In this document: one piece after another, positions 8,380 to 14,876 of the stretch
How the letters are laid out: every line of letters starts with the position of its first letter
Numbering within the stretch: the first letter of the stretch is position 1
The notes under the pieces: generated by a model
The model's database searches: none
What the model was told of the DNA's origin: nothing
Seen by the model: only the letters and a program-made list of their open reading frames with translations
DNA from: a virus
IMG/VR virus record: IMGVR_UViG_3300030117_001852
Span: 3,097-29,646 of that record
DNA: 26,550 nucleotides
Strand: one strand, 5' to 3'
Translations under genes and position numbers: made by a program

Positions 8380-9024
8380 CTATACTCCCAATGTTTTCTT
8401 TTTAGTATTTAAAATATTGCTTGACCCTAAACCAGATGCGGTAGTCATTATATTTTCTGTTCTACCTTTTTTTTTGTTAGCAACAGATATTTCGTCAGCC
8501 GACATTGTTGTTGATTGTGCTTGTGTAATTTCTGAGTTTGTTGGAGCTGTTGTATTATTAGTAACTAAGCCAGCGTTTGTTATAATTCCTGAAGTAGGCA
8601 CTGCGTAGTTGGTATTATCATCATCTCTTCCACCCATTTTAGGATTTCCATAAGCATCAGTTAATCCCTGGTTTCTTCTAGTTCTAAAATTTTTAGCAAC
8701 TTCATCTTGTTTAACTGGTGACAATGCTGCAAATTCTTCTTTTGTATAACCAATATTTTTTTTAGCATTTTTTGAATCTAAAACTTTTTCAGTAAAATAA
8801 TCTAAATCATATTTATAACCACCTCTTAAAAGTTTAGATGCACCACTTAAAAGCATATTTGGATGTTTTTTAGTGTCATATATTCTTAAATTTCTATTTT
8901 TAAAATCATCTAAAGATTTATTAGTCTTTTTTTTATTAGCTTCAAATTGAACTGTTCCTTGTCTTAAATTTGGGTTTGATCCTTTATCATTATTGTTATT
9001 GTTATTGCTACTTGCTCCACCCAT
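8380..9024 (-). CDS. Unknown 214-aa protein with Asn-rich start and TKKK-LG tail (possible gp7.3-like tail protein)
   Basis: 214 residues, low complexity at both ends (poly-Asn near residue 6; Thr/Ser/Asn-rich 140-185). The C-terminus KKGRTENIMTTASGLGSSNI followed by L-N-T-K-K-K-T-L-G-V closely resembles the C-terminus of the next upstream protein (9025-9249). No enzyme motif is visible. In T7 the small gp7.3 protein, needed for tail function and adsorption, lies just before the portal gene and also has a basic Ser/Gly-rich tail, so a gp7.3-like role is plausible by position. The gene is tightly packed between its neighbours. Confidence 0.6.
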   Translation of the reverse strand: MGGASSNNNNNNDKGSNPNLRQGTVQFEANKKKTNKSLDDFKNRNLRIYDTKKHPNMLLSGASKLLRGGYKYDLDYFTEKVLDSKNAKKNIGYTKEEFAALSPVKQDEVAKNFRTRRNQGLTDAYGNPKMGGRDDDNTNYAVPTSGIITNAGLVTNNTTAPTNSEITQAQSTTMSADEISVANKKKGRTENIMTTASGLGSSNILNTKKKTLGV

Positions 9025-9249
9025 TTATCCTCCTAATAATTTCTTTTTGGTTGTTAATTCATTATCTTCTAATCCGTCAGCCGTAGTTAATATTGTTGAA
9101 CTTCTACCTTTTCTATTTCTTCTAATCTTTGCTCTTTTCCTTTTTGCTTCTTCTGCTCTTTCTTCATCTTCATAAGAAGGTGGATCTGGCAAAGGCTTTG
9201 GCTCTGGTATCGCTGGCATTGCTGGTGGCGATGGTTTTAAAAATCCCAT
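9025..9249 (-). CDS. Small Pro-rich protein with TKKK-LG tail (possible gp7.3-like)
   Basis: 74 residues: a Pro-rich N-terminus (MGFLKPSPPAMPAIPEPKPL), an acidic-then-basic helix (DEERAEEAKRKRAKIRRNRK) and a C-terminus GRSSTILTTADGLEDNELTT followed by K-K-K-L-L-G-G. Short phage proteins ending in a G-R-x-S-T-I-L-T type motif and L-G-G are common beside terminase and portal genes in T7-like marine phages. It lies between large terminase and the 214-aa protein whose tail it shares. Function unknown; a tail- or DNA-associated virion protein is the best guess. Confidence 0.65.
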   Translation of the reverse strand: MGFLKPSPPAMPAIPEPKPLPDPPSYEDEERAEEAKRKRAKIRRNRKGRSSTILTTADGLEDNELTTKKKLLGG

Positions 9250-9251
9250 AG

Positions 9252-10532
9252 TTATTTCTCCTGATGTATTGCGTAATCATTCTCAGCTGTTTTCTGAGCT
9301 GAGATATTTTGTTTTGGTAAATCTGATAAAGATATAGCCATGTATCTTGCAGCATCGCAAGCGTGTGAGCTAAAATCTTTGACAGGCTTTGCACTAAAAA
9401 TTTTCATCTTATCGTTATATTTTCGATGGTGATGTCTTAATGCTGTTAATAATGATTTTGTTGCTTCTGCATCGAACCAACATTTAGGCAGAACCATTTT
9501 TAAACTGTGTATACCATCTTCTAAAGGAAGTTTTGGTAATACCCTAAATCTTATTCCTAATTGATAAGCAATTTCTCGTCTTGTCTTACCATTGCTAAAT
9601 TCTGTAACTTCTATGTCATGTGGCGCGTAGTGTTCACCATAAACATAATCTTTATCTTTTATGTACTGAACATAATGCGGTAAACCTTCTTTGTTGTTTT
9701 CATAGTAATCAATAATCATTATTTGATTACCAACTTGCTGAAAAAAAACTATTGCCGTATTATCTCCGTAACCTAAATCCCAAGCTGTATTTACTAACAA
9801 ACTTGGATCATAACCAACTTTGGTTATTTGATTTTTTTCTTCAATTTTTTTAATTATATCTCCATAAATGCTTCCACTTACATTGGCCACCCAATCGCAC
9901 TCAAATTCCTGGAGATATTTACTCTCCCCCATCTGAGCTTTAGCAGCGTCTAGTTCTTCTTGATCTACTAATTTTGTTTCACTTGCTTTAGCAGTGTACG
10001 CTAGCCAACTTGGATCACCTAAAGCATACTGATATAATTCATAAAATATATTACTCATCCCAGCGGGAGTAGAAATAAAATATGCAAACCCGCGTCTGTC
10101 AGATATAGCGGGTCTTAAAATTTCGTGCCAAAGTTTTGGGTTCATTTGGCTAACTTCATCTACGCAAATTCCGTCAGCATAAATTCCTCTTATTCGATCT
10201 GGATCCTCTCCAGACATTAGAGTAATTCTTGCACCATTCGGAAAATCACAACGCAGCTCCGTTTCATTAAAGGTTGTGCCTGGAATACATCCAGCGTATT
10301 GCTTTAGATAATCCCAACAAACTCTTTTGATAGAAACAAATGTTGGCCCAATTAAATAATATCTTGGGTTCTTTTTATCATTTGTAAGAGCTTTCTTAAT
10401 CAAATGAAGAATAACAAGAATTGTTTTCCCAAAACGCCTGTGGCAGTTAAGTACCGCAAATCTATGCTTATCAAGATCCTCATGCAATTTAGCTTGTAGT
10501 GGCCGAGGTGTATAAGGGATCTGTATGTGCAT
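9252..10532 (-). CDS. terL: Terminase large subunit
   Basis: 426 residues, a compact member of the family. The ATPase domain shows Walker A CHRRFGKT (30-37), Walker B GICVDE (121-126) followed by VSQM, and a coupling-motif candidate FISTPAG. The nuclease domain begins with WDLGYGDNTA, the first metal-binding Asp of the RNase H-like fold, and a late HACDAARY motif carries another acidic residue. The enzyme pumps DNA into the prohead at the portal and cuts the concatemer. Its ATG shares bases with the stop of the 32-aa membrane gene (TAATG). Note that the small-subunit gene is about 600 bases upstream rather than adjacent. Confidence 0.95.
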   Translation of the reverse strand: MHIQIPYTPRPLQAKLHEDLDKHRFAVLNCHRRFGKTILVILHLIKKALTNDKKNPRYYLIGPTFVSIKRVCWDYLKQYAGCIPGTTFNETELRCDFPNGARITLMSGEDPDRIRGIYADGICVDEVSQMNPKLWHEILRPAISDRRGFAYFISTPAGMSNIFYELYQYALGDPSWLAYTAKASETKLVDQEELDAAKAQMGESKYLQEFECDWVANVSGSIYGDIIKKIEEKNQITKVGYDPSLLVNTAWDLGYGDNTAIVFFQQVGNQIMIIDYYENNKEGLPHYVQYIKDKDYVYGEHYAPHDIEVTEFSNGKTRREIAYQLGIRFRVLPKLPLEDGIHSLKMVLPKCWFDAEATKSLLTALRHHHRKYNDKMKIFSAKPVKDFSSHACDAARYMAISLSDLPKQNISAQKTAENDYAIHQEK

Positions 10533-10630
10533 TAGAATAATATTGCTAAAACAATAATTACAGCAACAACAGCAACTACTTTTTTATGATCTCTCCAATA
10601 GTGTTTTGCTTCGTCAATTATTTTTTCCAT
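10532..10630 (-). CDS. Tiny single-pass membrane protein, 32 aa
   Basis: A 32-residue frame with an excellent Shine-Dalgarno (AGGAGGATGA) before the ATG at 10630. It begins MEKIIDEAKHYWRDHKK, an amphipathic charged segment, followed by one hydrophobic helix (VVAVVAVIIVLAILF) to the end: a cytoplasmic head with a C-terminal membrane anchor. Its stop overlaps the start of the large terminase gene (TAATG). Very similar tiny proteins occur beside terminase in marine podoviruses. The membrane anchor could fit a holin-like or envelope role, but nothing proves it. Confidence 0.7.
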   Translation of the reverse strand: MEKIIDEAKHYWRDHKKVVAVVAVIIVLAILF

Positions 10631-10638
10631 TCATCCTC

Positions 10639-10833
10639 CTAGTGTAGAGTGGGTAGTTCAGACAAATCCAATATAGACTTGTATTCAATCCCACTATTTT
10701 TCATTAATTTTTTTACAAAACTGCTCGCGTGTCTTTTGTCGTCAAAACCATTTAAATGGATAACCATGCCGTTTGTATCTTCAGCAAGGAAAACCATTGC
10801 GGTTATCATTTTATTTTTTAAATCTTTATCCAT
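10639..10833 (-). CDS. Hypothetical protein, 64 aa
   Basis: 64 residues with no recognised family: a first half of beta-like hydrophobic segments (MITAMVFLAEDTNGMVIHLN) and a basic helix (RHASSFVKKLMKNSGIEYKS). The layout, strand-turn-strand-helix, resembles a small ferredoxin-like or PII-like fold, but this is only pattern reading. It is the first gene downstream of the 300-base non-coding block and ends eight bases before the 32-aa gene, sharing its operon with the large terminase. Confidence 0.55.
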   Translation of the reverse strand: MDKDLKNKMITAMVFLAEDTNGMVIHLNGFDDKRHASSFVKKLMKNSGIEYKSILDLSELPTLH

Positions 10834-11129
10834 GTTGTTCTTATGTGTGTGTGGCTGTGTGTGCCAAACTCCCTATTTATATATTCTTAAATTTCGCGGG
10901 TCATTTTTCGGCTATACCCCACCTTTGTTCTCCTCAATACTGCATTTTTATATGCAGCAAATTAAGTCGATAAGTCTAAATCCTACCGATTAATAAGGTA
11001 AACTCTATCTTATTTATCCAGTAAGAGAGTAACCAGGGAGTTGATAGCCTATGTTCTTGTTTTGTTCCGCACTCATACGCGCGCACGAGGATCCACTTTC
11101 GCACTACGGAAACACGGAAAAACTACCAC
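10834..11129. other. Non-coding block between small and large terminase genes (candidate packaging site / promoter region)
   Basis: About 300 bases with no supportable gene. It contains a GT-rich run (10846-10864), the inverted pair aactccct (10867-10874) / agggagtt (11035-11042), a 6-bp hairpin CTGCAT/ATGCAG (10940-10957), and a G+C-rich island (11066-11110) with CGCACT twice (11068 and 11100) around an alternating CGCGCGC core. Small and large terminase genes flank it, the usual place for a cos or pac site. On the minus strand the stretch AATATATAAAT could be a -10 but lacks a good -35 partner. The packaging role is inferred from position only. Confidence 0.4.
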
Positions 11130-11561
11130 TTATCCATTTGATAAGCTCGGTACAGATGTTGTTTGTACTTCTTCCACAATCTTTTTAGCTTCAACCATAT
11201 CATTTGGATTTCCCCAACTCACGGTAATTGTTGTATCTTGTTTCACGTCTTGTTGAATTTTGTCGCCAAATGTTTTAGCTGCAAGTTTGCTCGCAAGCCA
11301 ACGGATGTGCGAATATTTCTCCCTCAAGAAATGTGTTTCTTGCGGTGTCTTTGGTACTTCCATATCTTCAGCTATTTTATCAAGTAATGTCCACACTCCA
11401 GTTTGCCTGGCGTTCATAACTCTTTCATGTAAATCTTTATTTTCTCTACAATATTTATAAACAGTTGATTGATCTGGTAAATTTTTATCTTTTGTTATTT
11501 TTGATAAAGGCTCGCCAAGTTCTAGGCGTTTAATAATTGTTTCGATTTGTTTTGTATCCAT
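11130..11561 (-). CDS. terS: Terminase small subunit (Sf6-type)
   Basis: 143 residues. The N-terminal half is a homeodomain-like HTH (IETIIKRLELGEPLSKITKD then LPDQSTVYKYCRENKDLHER), and the central REKYSHIRWLASKLAAKTFG followed by D-K is the hallmark of Sf6/phBC6A51-type small terminases. It recognises the packaging site and hands DNA to the large subunit. The ATG overlaps the end of the HGGxSTG gene by 40 bases and lacks a clear Shine-Dalgarno, so reinitiation or coupling is likely. The C-terminal tail is short and polar. Confidence 0.85.
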   Translation of the reverse strand: MDTKQIETIIKRLELGEPLSKITKDKNLPDQSTVYKYCRENKDLHERVMNARQTGVWTLLDKIAEDMEVPKTPQETHFLREKYSHIRWLASKLAAKTFGDKIQQDVKQDTTITVSWGNPNDMVEAKKIVEEVQTTSVPSLSNG

Positions 11562-11776
11562 ACTAATAATTGTTCATCTGTATAATTTTTAAATTGTTTT
11601 AAATTTTTGTATGCTTTTATTTTTCCTTCAATTGATGTTGCACCAGTTGAAGCTCCGCCATGGAAGCGGCAGCGATAATGGCCCGATTTCATTAAATACC
11701 CTTTTGCTCTACATCTTAACCCTGATGTTCTCGCGATACTTTCGCATTGGATTTTTTTAAGCGGATGACCAGCCAT
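11522..11776 (-). CDS. HGGxSTG-motif protein, 84 aa
   Basis: 84 residues with the layout C-x-S-I-A-R-T-S-G-x-R-C-R-A-K-G followed by YRCRFHGGASTG, the signature of the short HGGxSTG family found next to terminase or HNH genes in phages. Three Cys and a His could hold a zinc ion in a treble-clef-like way. The second half is a helical, basic stretch. It directly precedes and overlaps the small terminase, so it may assist packaging, but no function has been shown that I know of. Confidence 0.75.
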   Translation of the reverse strand: MAGHPLKKIQCESIARTSGLRCRAKGYLMKSGHYRCRFHGGASTGATSIEGKIKAYKNLKQFKNYTDEQLLVWIQNKSKQLLNA

Positions 11777-11817
11777 AATTTAGGATAAATTTATATCCAA
11801 CTGTACTCTCCCAAATA

Positions 11818-12198
11818 CTAAATATTATCAATCTTGTCTATAAGAGTTTTATCTAGCTTACTTTCAAGATTGAATATCGCGTTAATATATTTTTTCTTTA
11901 TCGTAACCCGATGACAACCAAACATTTTACCTAAAGCTACCCAAGAATGTCGCCTGGATCTGGCCCACAATATCTTTCTATCCTCTAATTCAACCAAAGG
12001 TAATAATCTTGTAATTGTCAATTCCCAGCAAGTAATTTGTTTGTTGTTTGCTCTTAATTTAAGTTTTTTAGCATTATAAAAGCCAAAATCCTTTGGATCA
12101 TAAGTAAATTCAAGAATATCATACATTGATGCAGCTTTTGGGATCTTTGGCTTTGGCATAAATCTTTCAGCAGATCCAGCTTCATCCAGTATATCCAT
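11818..12198 (-). CDS. HTH protein, DUF6362-like, 126 aa
   Basis: 126 residues. The second half holds a sigma-like HTH (WVALGKMFGCHRVTIKKKYI) preceded by ITCWELTITRLLPLVELEDR and K-I-L-W-A-R-S-R-R, the pattern of DUF6362 proteins in alphaproteobacteria and their phages. The first 55 residues are poorly conserved and charged. A DNA-binding role is likely; its place just upstream of the packaging genes suggests a late-gene regulator or terminase accessory factor. The gene sits 41 bases upstream of the HGGxSTG gene. Confidence 0.65.
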   Translation of the reverse strand: MDILDEAGSAERFMPKPKIPKAASMYDILEFTYDPKDFGFYNAKKLKLRANNKQITCWELTITRLLPLVELEDRKILWARSRRHSWVALGKMFGCHRVTIKKKYINAIFNLESKLDKTLIDKIDNI

Positions 12199-12218
12199 TA
12201 ATTTTACGCATCTTAGCT

Positions 12219-12809
12219 TCAGCTTGCCTCCTTCACTGAGGCATCAAACTTTTTTATAGGTTCATTCTTCTTCCATTTATGTTTGGCAATTACCTCCCCT
12301 TTTTTATTCCTATATTCAATGTATTCGCCAAATTCTCCAAAATACTCATATTGATCGCCATTATAATCTAATTTTGTTTTAGAATGATTAGCGGTAGTGG
12401 GGGGAGAGTATCTTGCTCTTTGATAGTTATTATATCCTCTATTCCTAGAATAGTTAATATTATTAGTTTTATTAATACCAGTCGAATTTGAAACATCTGT
12501 TGTTGCAAATTTGGAACTTATGTTTTTTTTTCGTAATTCCTGGAGATTAAGCTGCTGCGATAAATAATATTCATTTGTAGAAGATCTGCGTTTTACTGTT
12601 ACATAACCCAGCTTGGCAAGGTGTTTAATGCACCTATAAATAGCCGTACGTGACATCCCAATAGCTTTGGAGATAGTTTCATGCCTTGGGTAACAAATTC
12701 CAGTTTCCTTGTTCATATAGCTCACCAGGCAGCTATAAACTCTGAAATCTTGATTTGTTACTCTTACATCTTTTAAAATAGTATTATCACCAATATAAAA
12801 TAAACTCAT
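12219..12809 (-). CDS. Winged-HTH protein, replication-initiator-like N-terminus
   Basis: 196 residues from ATG 12809, which overlaps the TGA of the upstream gene (ATGA); a start 21 bases earlier is possible but has no better signal. Residues 1-80 form a winged HTH of the type found in phage replication proteins (VRVTNQDFRVYSCLVSYMNK, ICYPRHETISKAIGMSRTAI, then Y-R-C-I-K-H-L-A-K-L-G-Y-V). The rest is Asn/Tyr/Arg-rich and probably disordered, ending in a basic KWKKNEPIKKFD stretch. It could recruit host replication proteins to an origin or act as a regulator; the missing DNA polymerase in the window makes a replication-initiator role attractive but unproven. Confidence 0.7.
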   Translation of the reverse strand: MSLFYIGDNTILKDVRVTNQDFRVYSCLVSYMNKETGICYPRHETISKAIGMSRTAIYRCIKHLAKLGYVTVKRRSSTNEYYLSQQLNLQELRKKNISSKFATTDVSNSTGINKTNNINYSRNRGYNNYQRARYSPPTTANHSKTKLDYNGDQYEYFGEFGEYIEYRNKKGEVIAKHKWKKNEPIKKFDASVKEAS

Positions 12810-13201
12810 GATACAGCCTTCTTTAAACAATCTGGATAATGCTGCTCTTGTAATAAATCTAAAATTTCTAACCAGCCTTTAGGAAGCATAAGTGTTTCTT
12901 TGCCGCGTTCTGGTGTAAGCTGCGTAATTCTTAAACTTTCAACTTCACGGTTTTCATTAGCAGAATAAAAAACCAGGAATGAAGGTAAACCAGCTAATCT
13001 TGCTAGAGCTTCTGTTGTCGTAGTCGCCTTAAAAGATTGCCCGCGATCAAAACAAGTTTCAGCTAAATACAATGGAGTTTTACAAACTTTGCAAATCCCA
13101 ACCGCATCCATATCAATCATATAAACTTGATTATCTCTGCACCACTCAGAATATGGATCTCCAATATTAAAATAATTATCTTTAAAACTACCTCTGGCCA
13201 C
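12806..13201 (-). CDS. Hypothetical protein with a CxxC zinc-knuckle-like motif, 131 aa
   Basis: 131 residues. A compact metal-binding pattern C-K-V-C-K-T-P-L-Y-L-A-E-T-C lies at about 37-50, inside a beta-rich domain; the middle has an ALARLAGLPSFLVFYSANEN segment and a repeated strand pattern. I do not recognise the family; small zinc-ribbon proteins of this size next to replication genes in phages are often labelled hypothetical. It overlaps the coiled-coil gene upstream by 14 bases and the wHTH gene downstream by four, so it belongs to the same early minus-strand operon. Confidence 0.6.
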   Translation of the reverse strand: MARGSFKDNYFNIGDPYSEWCRDNQVYMIDMDAVGICKVCKTPLYLAETCFDRGQSFKATTTTEALARLAGLPSFLVFYSANENREVESLRITQLTPERGKETLMLPKGWLEILDLLQEQHYPDCLKKAVS

Positions 13202-13424
13202 TGGCTTTCCTTATTGATTTTTGTAAAATCTGCTTTTGTTTTTTTAGAGCTTCAATTTCATCTTTTAATGTTTTATTTATAGTTAAAATATTTGTGTTCT
13301 CCTCCGCAAGCCGATCTATTTCATTTTTTAAATCTTTAATATTATCTCTTAATTTTTGTTTTTCTTTTTCTCTTGCTTTGTTGCCATCTATAACTTCAAA
13401 ATGTTCTTCAGTTAATTCAGCCAT
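13188..13424 (-). CDS. Coiled-coil protein, 78 aa
   Basis: 78 residues, nearly all charged helix: KLRDNIKDLKNEIDRLAEEN then T-N-I-L-T-I-N-K-T-L-K-D-E-I-E-A-L-K-K follow a clear heptad pattern, so a parallel coiled coil is expected from about residue 18 to 70. No catalytic or DNA-binding motif. A single base is shared with the 94-aa gene upstream. The second exon of similar short coiled-coil proteins in phage early operons often serves as an oligomerisation partner; its partner here is unknown. Confidence 0.55.
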   Translation of the reverse strand: MAELTEEHFEVIDGNKAREKEKQKLRDNIKDLKNEIDRLAEENTNILTINKTLKDEIEALKKQKQILQKSIRKASGQR

Positions 13425-13708
13425 TAAAAAGTAATCTCCGTAACTTCTTGTATCCAGGCTCCAGGAATAGTGTTTGTGTTACCAACTGTTAAAGATCCAT
13501 CCTCTGCATCAACAGAGTAATCAGCAAAAATAGTAATTAAATTTTTAGTGTGTATTAATTTATGACCCTTAGATATGCAGACAGCTGGCTTTAACTTCTT
13601 TGCCTTATCAATACTCATCCAGGAATTATCAGCCAACGTGTCAAACCATTTAACCTCCACAAACGGATAATCATCAATGGTTCCAGATAATTTTTTTTTA
13701 TTAGTCAT
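13424..13708 (-). CDS. Hypothetical protein, 94 aa, early minus-strand operon
   Basis: 94 residues with a beta-rich pattern: FVEVKWFDTLADNSWMSIDK, then K-P-A-V-C-I-S-K-G, and IPGAWIQEVTEITF at the end. Short proteins of the form 'V-x-W-x-D-x-x...W-x-x-I-D...P-x-x-x-x-S-x-G' are frequent in phage early regions and usually carry no assigned role. It overlaps the Cro-like gene by eight bases and the coiled-coil gene by one. No membrane segment or signal peptide. Confidence 0.6.
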   Translation of the reverse strand: MTNKKKLSGTIDDYPFVEVKWFDTLADNSWMSIDKAKKLKPAVCISKGHKLIHTKNLITIFADYSVDAEDGSLTVGNTNTIPGAWIQEVTEITF

Positions 13709-13898
13709 AAAAACTTTGTGGAGTAACCTTACCTTTTGTTTTTTCTTTGATAATTTTCATCCAGTTTCGGCCTGGTATTCTGGATCCTTTGCACCATCTA
13801 AAGGTAGTAGTAGCTGAAGAAGCTCCAGTAATTCCTATTAGATCTGCTAGTTTTTTGTATGATAAACCTTTATCTATTCTAAATTTTTCTAATCCCAT
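13701..13898 (-). CDS. Cro-like HTH regulator, 65 aa
   Basis: 65 residues, one domain: KGLSYKKLADLIGITGASSA then T-T-T-F-R-W-C-K-G-S-R-I-P-G reads as the helix-turn-helix of the Cro/C1 fold, ending with a short helix. It is the first gene of the minus-strand (lytic) operon and is divergent from the repressor-like gene at 14059, the classical Cro/CI arrangement. A palindromic site (13922-13937) lies 24 bases before its ATG, so it is probably controlled by, or controls, that operator. Role as lytic-side regulator is inferred from size and context. Confidence 0.7.
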   Translation of the reverse strand: MGLEKFRIDKGLSYKKLADLIGITGASSATTTFRWCKGSRIPGRNWMKIIKEKTKGKVTPQSFYD

Positions 13899-13921
13899 GT
13901 GTTGTCAGTATGGAAAAAAAA

Positions 13922-13937
13922 CCTTATTGGCAATAGG
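13922..13937. promoter_or_regulatory. Operator-like palindrome TATTG-G-CAATA (site A1)
   Basis: CCTTATTGGCAATAGG contains TATTG and CAATA as inverted arms around one G. The reverse strand reads TTGCCAATAAGG, a 12-base string that recurs exactly at 14819-14830 in front of the nuclease gene. It sits just upstream of the Cro-like gene. A run of eight T residues on the minus transcript separates it from the start. Binding by one of the HTH proteins encoded on either side is inferred. Confidence 0.5.
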
Positions 13938-14058
13938 CTTAACCATATATGTTGTGTTTATGCCCGACTATATCCACAACCTACATAAGTTGTATAATAA
14001 TATAACCAGATAAATTAATTAATTGACAGATTTTGTTATTGATACTACCTTTGCCATT
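13938..14058. promoter_or_regulatory. Divergent control region between Cro-like and repressor-like genes
   Basis: AT-rich, gene-free. On the plus strand TTGACA (14023-14028) with TACCTT 17 bases later is a reasonable promoter for the repressor-like gene; transcription would start at about 14058, next to the ATG at 14059, so that mRNA could be leaderless. On the minus strand TATATG/TATTAT-like hexamers exist without a convincing -35. The plain TTAATTAATT before the -35 may act as an UP-like element. Confidence 0.45.
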
Positions 14059-14769
14059 ATGACAAAAACTGATAATGTAACTTCTATAAAAAAAAATACC
14101 GAAACAACTATTAAACCTAGAGATATGAATTTTTTAAAAGAAAAAATAACTCAAGTTGGAATATCTCAAAAGGAATTAGCAAATAAATTACATAAAAACA
14201 TTGTTACTGTTAATAGATGGGTAAATGAGGAAAGGCAAATTACAGCTGAAAATGCAATTGAGATTGCTAAAATATTAAAATGTGACCCAGCTGCTATATT
14301 ATTTCCACCAAAAAAATTAAATAAAATTACTTTAAAAAATTATACCGATGATAGTTACATGGTTAAAGATATGGATAAAAGATTTTGGCAGCAAATAGTT
14401 ATTCCTAATGGTTATGCTTCAGAGGGAACATTTCCAGTAAGATATTATAAAATTGGTAGCCAGCATCATAATCAAATACATTTATTTGAAAGATTAAAAA
14501 TTAATGGCCATTACGAAGGTTTTCATGAAGATAGCATAAATAAGATTTGCTATTTAGAACCAACGGCAAAAAAAGCAAAAGAAGGATGCAAACCAATTAT
14601 AGCTTTAGTTAAAATAAATGAAAGCAAATCAAACTACGCAATAGATTTACTTCATGTAAAAACTGAAACGCCTATAAATGAATTATCAATTGGAATTGAT
14701 CCAAGTTGGGTTAAAATTTGTGCGCCTTTAAAAATGACTTTTTTCGAAAAATATAATTCAAATATTTAG
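14059..14769 (+). CDS. HTH repressor-like regulator
   Basis: 236 residues from ATG 14059; ATG 14128 (MNFLKEKITQVG) is an alternative, and the upstream TTG at 14023 is rejected because it is part of the -35 box. The HTH (ISQKELANKLHKNIVTVNRW then V-N-E-E-R-Q-I-T-A-E-N-A) is XRE/C1-type. The C-terminal 150 residues are beta-rich but show no Ser-Lys dyad or G-D-S-M motif of the S24 (LexA/CI) peptidases, so RecA-stimulated self-cleavage is not supported. It faces the Cro-like gene and heads the plus-strand operon leading to recombination and integrase genes, which fits a lysogeny repressor. Confidence 0.75.
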   Translation: MTKTDNVTSIKKNTETTIKPRDMNFLKEKITQVGISQKELANKLHKNIVTVNRWVNEERQITAENAIEIAKILKCDPAAILFPPKKLNKITLKNYTDDSYMVKDMDKRFWQQIVIPNGYASEGTFPVRYYKIGSQHHNQIHLFERLKINGHYEGFHEDSINKICYLEPTAKKAKEGCKPIIALVKINESKSNYAIDLLHVKTETPINELSIGIDPSWVKICAPLKMTFFEKYNSNI

Positions 14770-14804
14770 TTATCCCCACTCTCCACAATCTCTGTTAGAA
14801 ACTT

Positions 14805-14860
14805 TTTTGGTATAATATTTGCCAATAAGGAAAATTATGTTTACCAATTGTACTAATTAA
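14805..14860 (+). promoter_or_regulatory. Extended -10 promoter with operator A2 and a 7-codon leader frame
   Basis: TGGTATAAT (14808-14816) is a perfect extended -10 element without a good -35. The operator string TTGCCAATAAGG (14819-14830) follows immediately and covers the expected start point, so repression by an HTH protein is likely. Its last bases, AAGGA, also form a Shine-Dalgarno for a minimal frame at 14837-14860 (MFTNCTN and stop), whereas the nuclease ATG at 14877 has no Shine-Dalgarno of its own. The leader frame may be chance. Confidence 0.5.
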
Positions 14861-14876
14861 GTATTTAATTTGTATT

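Noticed and set aside
10649-10993. Plus-strand open frames of 66-114 codons across the terminase non-coding block
   Set aside because: No Shine-Dalgarno, opposite to all neighbours, and the translation is hydrophobic/Cys-rich noise from an AT- and GT-rich stretch.
14023-14058. TTG start for the repressor-like gene at 14023
   Set aside because: The TTG is the first three bases of the TTGACA -35 box and has no Shine-Dalgarno; ATG 14059 or 14128 is more likely.
14059-14769. Self-cleaving CI/LexA-type repressor
   Set aside because: No Ala-Gly or Cys-Gly cleavage site followed by Ser and Lys catalytic residues could be seen in the C-terminal part.
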